From the NCBI GenBank assembly GCA_964463375.1, contig CAYXBQ010000046.1, forward strand, positions 1 through 16,389: a DNA stretch of 16,389 nucleotides. Direction: 5' to 3'. The notes beneath the pieces are model-generated. The model had not been told where the DNA came from. It saw nothing but the letters and a program-made list of their open reading frames with translations, and did no database searches. Below are positions 13,693 through 16,389 of the stretch, piece after piece; the first letter of the stretch is position 1, and each line of letters begins with the position of its first letter. The stretch comes from UMGS1696 sp964463375. Its GTDB lineage: Bacteria > Bacillota > Clostridia > Oscillospirales > CAG-272. The position numbers and the translations under genes are program-made.

Positions 13693-14369
13693 GTCTGACT
13701 TCTCTCATGATGCAAAGCGAAATACAGCGCATTTTCCGGGATCCGCCACTGCTCCACACGGATCGTCTGACCCTGCGCCGGATGCTCAAGGCAGATGCTA
13801 AGGATATGTACGAGTACGCCTGCCAGAGCCGGGTCACACGGTATCTGCTGTGGCGGGAGCACGACGACCTCGCCTACACCGCACGGTATCTGTCGTACCT
13901 GCAATCCCGATACAGACAGGGGGATTTCCACGATTGGGCCATCGTGCTGCGGGAGCCGGGTGTGGAACCACCATCGGGTCTGTCCTCGGTGTTTTTCGAC
14001 AAGGCAGAGCTGGTGCGTGGCAAGATGATCGGCACCTGTGGCTTCACCCGGTTCATGCCGGAGCACAAAGCAGCGGAGATCGGCTATGTGGTGAACCCCG
14101 CCTACTGGGGGCAAGGCATCGCACCGGAAGCGGTTCGGGCTGTGCTGGAATTCGGCTTCACACAGCTGCATCTGCACCGGATCGAGGCACGCTATATGGT
14201 GGGCAACGATGCCAGCCGCCGGGTCATGGAAAAGGTGGGCATGACCTTTGAAGGGGTGGCACGGGATTCCATGTTCGTCAAGGGCCGTTTTGTTTCCATT
14301 GGCACCTGTGCCATCCTGCGGGACACGTTTTTGGGAATACAGGGCAACGGAGACATGGAGATCGAATAA
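13689..14369 (+). CDS. RimJ/RimL-type GNAT acetyltransferase
   Basis: The 226-residue protein fits the Acetyltransf_3 (RimJ/RimL) class: LLHTDRLTLRRMLKADAKDM (21-40), IGTCGFTRFMPEHKAAEIGY, and YWGQGIAPEAVRAVLEFGF, with the acetyl-CoA loop W-GQGIA-EA, followed by the classic NDASRRVMEKVGMTFEG. Likely substrates are protein N-terminal amines or small amines; the specific one is unknown. No Shine-Dalgarno sequence is seen. The GTG at 13689 overlaps the ychF stop codon (GTGA), which suggests translational coupling. ATGs at 13707 and 13710 are alternatives, so the start is uncertain by up to seven residues. It ends 15 nt before a bidirectional terminator. Confidence 0.88.
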   Translation: MSLTSLMMQSEIQRIFRDPPLLHTDRLTLRRMLKADAKDMYEYACQSRVTRYLLWREHDDLAYTARYLSYLQSRYRQGDFHDWAIVLREPGVEPPSGLSSVFFDKAELVRGKMIGTCGFTRFMPEHKAAEIGYVVNPAYWGQGIAPEAVRAVLEFGFTQLHLHRIEARYMVGNDASRRVMEKVGMTFEGVARDSMFVKGRFVSIGTCAILRDTFLGIQGNGDMEIE

Positions 14370-14383
14370 ATATCGTATGTAAG

Positions 14384-14421
14384 AAAGCACGTTTTCCTTT
14401 TATCAGGCGAACGTGCTTTTT
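14384..14421. terminator. Bidirectional rho-independent terminator
   Basis: AAAGCACGTT (14384-14393) pairs exactly with AACGTGCTTT (14410-14419), ten bp around a 16-nt loop, with T-rich sequence on the right and A-rich on the left. It lies between the convergent acetyltransferase gene (ends 14369) and deacetylase gene (ends 14424). Confidence 0.88.
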
Positions 14422-14423
14422 CT

Positions 14424-15128
14424 TCAACCTTCCAACAGCTCCGACACAGTGCAAAAGCTGTAGCCCCGTTCGATGAGCACAGGCAGGATCCGGCGCAGTG
14501 CCTCCGGTGTGGGAGAATGACCGCCGATGAAATCGTGGAACAGGACAATGTCGCCCGGTCCCGTATTGGTCAGCACATTTTCTACAATATCCTCCACCGC
14601 CGTGTGCGCCCAGTCTCTGGTGTCCACCGACCATAGCACCACGGTATACTCCAATGCTGCCGCCGCCCGACACACTGCATCGCTGTACATCCCGCCCGGT
14701 GGTCGTAGCAGGAGCGGCATCTCCTCCGTCACCGGCAGCAGTGCGTCCTCCATGTCTAAGATCTCAGCGACCACCCCGGCATAGCTTTCCTTTTGCAGAT
14801 TGCTGTGGTCATAGGTGTGGTTGCCGATCTCGTGGCCACACGACAGAATCTTCTCCACCAATGCCGGATACTGCGCCGCATTTGTCCCGATACAGAAAAA
14901 CGTGGCGTGGATGTCGTATGCAGCCAAAATGTCCAGGATCTCCTCTGTATACACCGGGTGGGGGCCATCGTCAAAGGTCAGGGCGATCCGCTTTTCGCCT
15001 CCCGTGTTGCAGGAAAAATACACATCGCTTGCTATGGCAGGTATTGCAATAGCAGATCCTGCTATCCCCAAAAGGATGCTGCCGCAGAGCAACACGCCAA
15101 GTAGGTGCCGTTTCAATCCTTTGCACAC
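14424..15128 (-). CDS. Secreted polysaccharide deacetylase (NodB domain)
   Basis: The 234-residue protein has a signal peptide or anchor (residues 1 to about 33, AGSAIAIPAIAS) and a complete NodB domain. Motif 1 is TFDDGPHP (Asp53, Asp54), motif 2 NHTYDH (His104, His108), motif 3 RPPGG (142-146), motif 4 near VDTRDW (168-173), and motif 5 LFHD (His198). It removes N-acetyl groups from a cell-wall or cortex polysaccharide in the envelope. It could be PdaB-like, but the exact substrate is unknown. The start is the GTG at 15128, behind AAAGGAAG; it overlaps the upstream deacetylase gene by 16 nt, so translation is probably coupled. Both genes end before the terminator at 14384-14421. Confidence 0.9.
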   Translation of the reverse strand: MCKGLKRHLLGVLLCGSILLGIAGSAIAIPAIASDVYFSCNTGGEKRIALTFDDGPHPVYTEEILDILAAYDIHATFFCIGTNAAQYPALVEKILSCGHEIGNHTYDHSNLQKESYAGVVAEILDMEDALLPVTEEMPLLLRPPGGMYSDAVCRAAAALEYTVVLWSVDTRDWAHTAVEDIVENVLTNTGPGDIVLFHDFIGGHSPTPEALRRILPVLIERGYSFCTVSELLEG

Positions 15129-15937
15129 ACTCGATCTTCCTTTCCTGTCAGTTCATCCAGCGTACCAAAGCGAAAACCCATTTCCCGCCAGGCATGGATC
15201 AGATCTTCCAAAATGGCAGCGTTGGTGGCAGAGGTGGGATGCAGGAGCAATACGGCTCCGTTGTGGGTCTCGGACAGGATCTTTTCTTTGGCTTTTTCCG
15301 GATCCATCTGCCGCTCATTGTCCCAATCGCTGTAGGCAAAGCTCCAAAAGATCGTGCTGTAGCCGCATTCTTTGGCAAAGGCCATGCTGCGCTCGCTGAT
15401 CTTCCCTTCCGGCGGGCGGTAGTAGGGAGAGAGCTTTTTGCCGGTCAGCTCCGTGTATGCCGTTTCCATCCGGCTGAGCTCTGCTCGAAAATCTTCAATG
15501 TTGTCCACCTTGGTCATGTCCCGATGAGAGGCCGTGTGGTTGCAGACCAAATGTCCCTCCTTTTCCATCCGCTCCACCAGTGCCGGATCGTGCTTCACCA
15601 GTCCTTCTAAAATAAAGAAGGCACCGGGGACGTTTTCCGCCTGCAAGGTATCCAGCACCTTTGCCACGTTGCCGTTTTCGTACCCGGCATCAAAGGTCAG
15701 GTACAGCACCTTGTCTTCGTCTTCCATGGAGGTATGCCGGTGGTCTGCGTAGTAGCCGTCGTATTGCTCCAGATAGGCAAGCTCCGGTGGCGGTGGCATT
15801 TGTTCTCCGTTTTTGCTGTGCTGAAAGTACCATCCTACAGCGGCAGCACCTGCAGCAGTGGCGGGCAGTACCAACAAAGCCGCCAGCAGACCTGTGCATA
15901 CGCCTCTTAACCCGGTTTTGGACTTGTGTTTTTGCAT
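15113..15937 (-). CDS. pdaA: PdaA-like delta-lactam-biosynthetic de-N-acetylase
   Basis: The 274-residue protein has an N-terminal membrane anchor (about 10-38) and a NodB domain of the PdaA type: TFDAGYENGN (81-90, Asp83, with Ala at the second acidic position), NHTASHRDMT (His134, His138), YRPPEGKISERS (173-184), and FWSFAYSDWDNERQ (197-210), with His233 in LLLHPTSATNA. In Bacillus, PdaA deacetylates muramic acid so that muramic-delta-lactam can form in the spore cortex, which germination enzymes recognise. This points to a spore-forming or recently spore-forming host. AAGGGG just before it sets the ATG at 15937 rather than upstream alternatives. It is the first gene of a two-gene leftward operon. 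Confidence 0.88.
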   Translation of the reverse strand: MQKHKSKTGLRGVCTGLLAALLVLPATAAGAAAVGWYFQHSKNGEQMPPPPELAYLEQYDGYYADHRHTSMEDEDKVLYLTFDAGYENGNVAKVLDTLQAENVPGAFFILEGLVKHDPALVERMEKEGHLVCNHTASHRDMTKVDNIEDFRAELSRMETAYTELTGKKLSPYYRPPEGKISERSMAFAKECGYSTIFWSFAYSDWDNERQMDPEKAKEKILSETHNGAVLLLHPTSATNAAILEDLIHAWREMGFRFGTLDELTGKEDRVCAKD

Positions 15938-15973
15938 TCCGAACCCCTTCTTTCCTTGTTTTTGTGCAACTTT

Positions 15974-16001
15974 ATTGTGTGCAGCCCACCGGATTCTATG
16001 C
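15974..16001 (-). promoter_or_regulatory. Weak candidate sporulation promoter of pdaA
   Basis: On the minus strand GCATA (15997-16001), a 15-bp spacer and CACACAAT (15974-15981) resemble the SigE/SigG pattern (GnATA, then CATAnnnT-like), with one mismatch in the -10 element. No sigma-A promoter is evident for this gene. The match is short, so this is only a suggestion. Confidence 0.25.
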
Positions 16002-16170
16002 ATGGAAATTAATATATCCGTTTTTATGCATACGTCATTCGGCATTTTCACATAAGTTTTTCTACTAAAATCGGTTTTGCATACGCTTTTTCAACCAACC
16101 AAAAGCCACTTTTTGCTTCCAGAGGCATGCATATGTGTATTTTTATAAGAAATCCTTGCATATTTATGCC
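15999..16170. promoter_or_regulatory. Array of TGCATA elements; candidate ArgR sites upstream of argG
   Basis: TGCATG at 15999 and TGCATA at 16027, 16078, 16128 and 16157 lie in the AT-rich region before argG. The last belongs to a dyad, GCATATTTATGC (16158-16169), matching about 10 of 14 positions of the classical ARG box TGAATAATTATTCA and lying 20 bp upstream of the -35 box. Arginine-dependent repression by ArgR is therefore a reasonable inference. Confidence 0.35.
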
Positions 16171-16189
16171 GATTTGTGAAACTTGTATA

Positions 16190-16218
16190 TTGCAAATCCC
16201 CGGCAGAAGGAGTATAAT
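16190..16218 (+). promoter_or_regulatory. Sigma-A promoter of argG
   Basis: TTGCAA (16190-16195), 17-bp spacer, TATAAT (16213-16218), 40 nt before the argG start. Confidence 0.85.
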
Positions 16219-16258
16219 AAAACCACACAAGAAAACAACATCGATTCGGAGGAGCATC

Positions 16259-16389
16259 ATGAAAACTAAGAAGGAAATCAAAAAAATCGTACTGGCATAT
16301 TCGGGTGGTCTGGACACTTCCATCATCATTCCGTGGCTGAAGGAAAACTACGAAGGCTGCGAGATCATCGCCGTTTCCGGGAACGTCGG
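16259..16389 (+). CDS. argG: Argininosuccinate synthase, N-terminal fragment (runs off window)
   Basis: Only 43 residues are in the window. The PP-loop nucleotide-binding motif AYSGGLDTS (13-21), followed by IIIPWLKENYEGCEI, is diagnostic of argininosuccinate synthase, which joins citrulline and aspartate using ATP in arginine biosynthesis. The ATG at 16259 follows GGAGG (16248-16252) with good spacing, and a consensus promoter lies at 16190-16218. The upstream TGCATA array suggests regulation by an arginine repressor. The remaining roughly 360 residues lie outside the window, and any downstream argH cannot be seen. Confidence 0.95.
   Translation, partial: MKTKKEIKKIVLAYSGGLDTSIIIPWLKENYEGCEIIAVSGNV

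Noticed and set aside
13644..14390. A 248-codon minus-strand frame
   Set aside because: Antisense to the RimL-type acetyltransferase; it lacks a domain and a plausible start signal.
1..16389. CRISPR array or transposon
   Set aside because: No regularly spaced direct repeats with unique spacers and no transposase-like frame were found; the only tandem repeat (9117-9169) has no spacers.

Overview
The window looks like chromosomal DNA from a moderately GC-rich, low-motility-signal clostridial Firmicute, probably of the Oscillospiraceae/Ruminococcaceae type. The grounds are strong AGGAGG-type ribosome binding sites, very regular sigma-A promoters (TTGnnn, 17 bp, TATAAT or TATACT), rho-independent terminators, PdaA-type spore-cortex deacetylase, and gene types common in gut Clostridia (VTC plus DUF4956, DUF624, ferredoxin-tailed aldo/keto reductase). 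The species cannot be named from this sequence. No transposase, integrase, phage gene or CRISPR array is visible.

Left part (1-4.35 kb). A truncated XRE-type HTH gene is read leftwards from an intact promoter. A tRNA-Leu(CAG) follows with its own consensus promoter and terminator. Next are a RadC-like protein whose metal site looks degenerate, and a three-gene rightward cluster: a small membrane protein, a ceramidase-like lipoprotein and a GNAT acetyltransferase. A bidirectional terminator separates this cluster from convergent genes on the right.

Middle (4.37-12.3 kb), all leftward. In transcription order: a five-helix small membrane protein and a DUF624/YesL-like membrane protein; then a VTC-domain polyphosphate polymerase and a DUF4956 membrane protein; then an OmpR-family response regulator and its sensor kinase; then a THUMP-domain RNA methyltransferase and an aldo/keto reductase with two 4Fe-4S motifs. 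The polymerase promoter carries two TTHAYA half-sites 11 bp apart, resembling a PhoP box. This suggests, but does not prove, phosphate control by a PhoP/PhoR-like system, possibly the one next door. An 83-nt nested hairpin followed by UUUU lies between the regulator and kinase genes.

Right part (12.4-16.4 kb). The ATPase/GTPase YchF gene and a RimJ/RimL-type acetyltransferase overlap by 4 nt and read right. A bidirectional terminator follows, then two leftward polysaccharide deacetylases overlapping by 16 nt (the first PdaA-like). A regulatory region rich in TGCATA elements lies before argG (argininosuccinate synthase), which runs off the window end.

No clearly new multi-gene system was found. 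The most interesting leads are the putative Pho-type control of the polyphosphate operon, the hairpin inside the two-component operon, the TGCATA array upstream of argG, and two enzyme relatives (RadC-like, ceramidase-like) that seem to have lost key catalytic residues.
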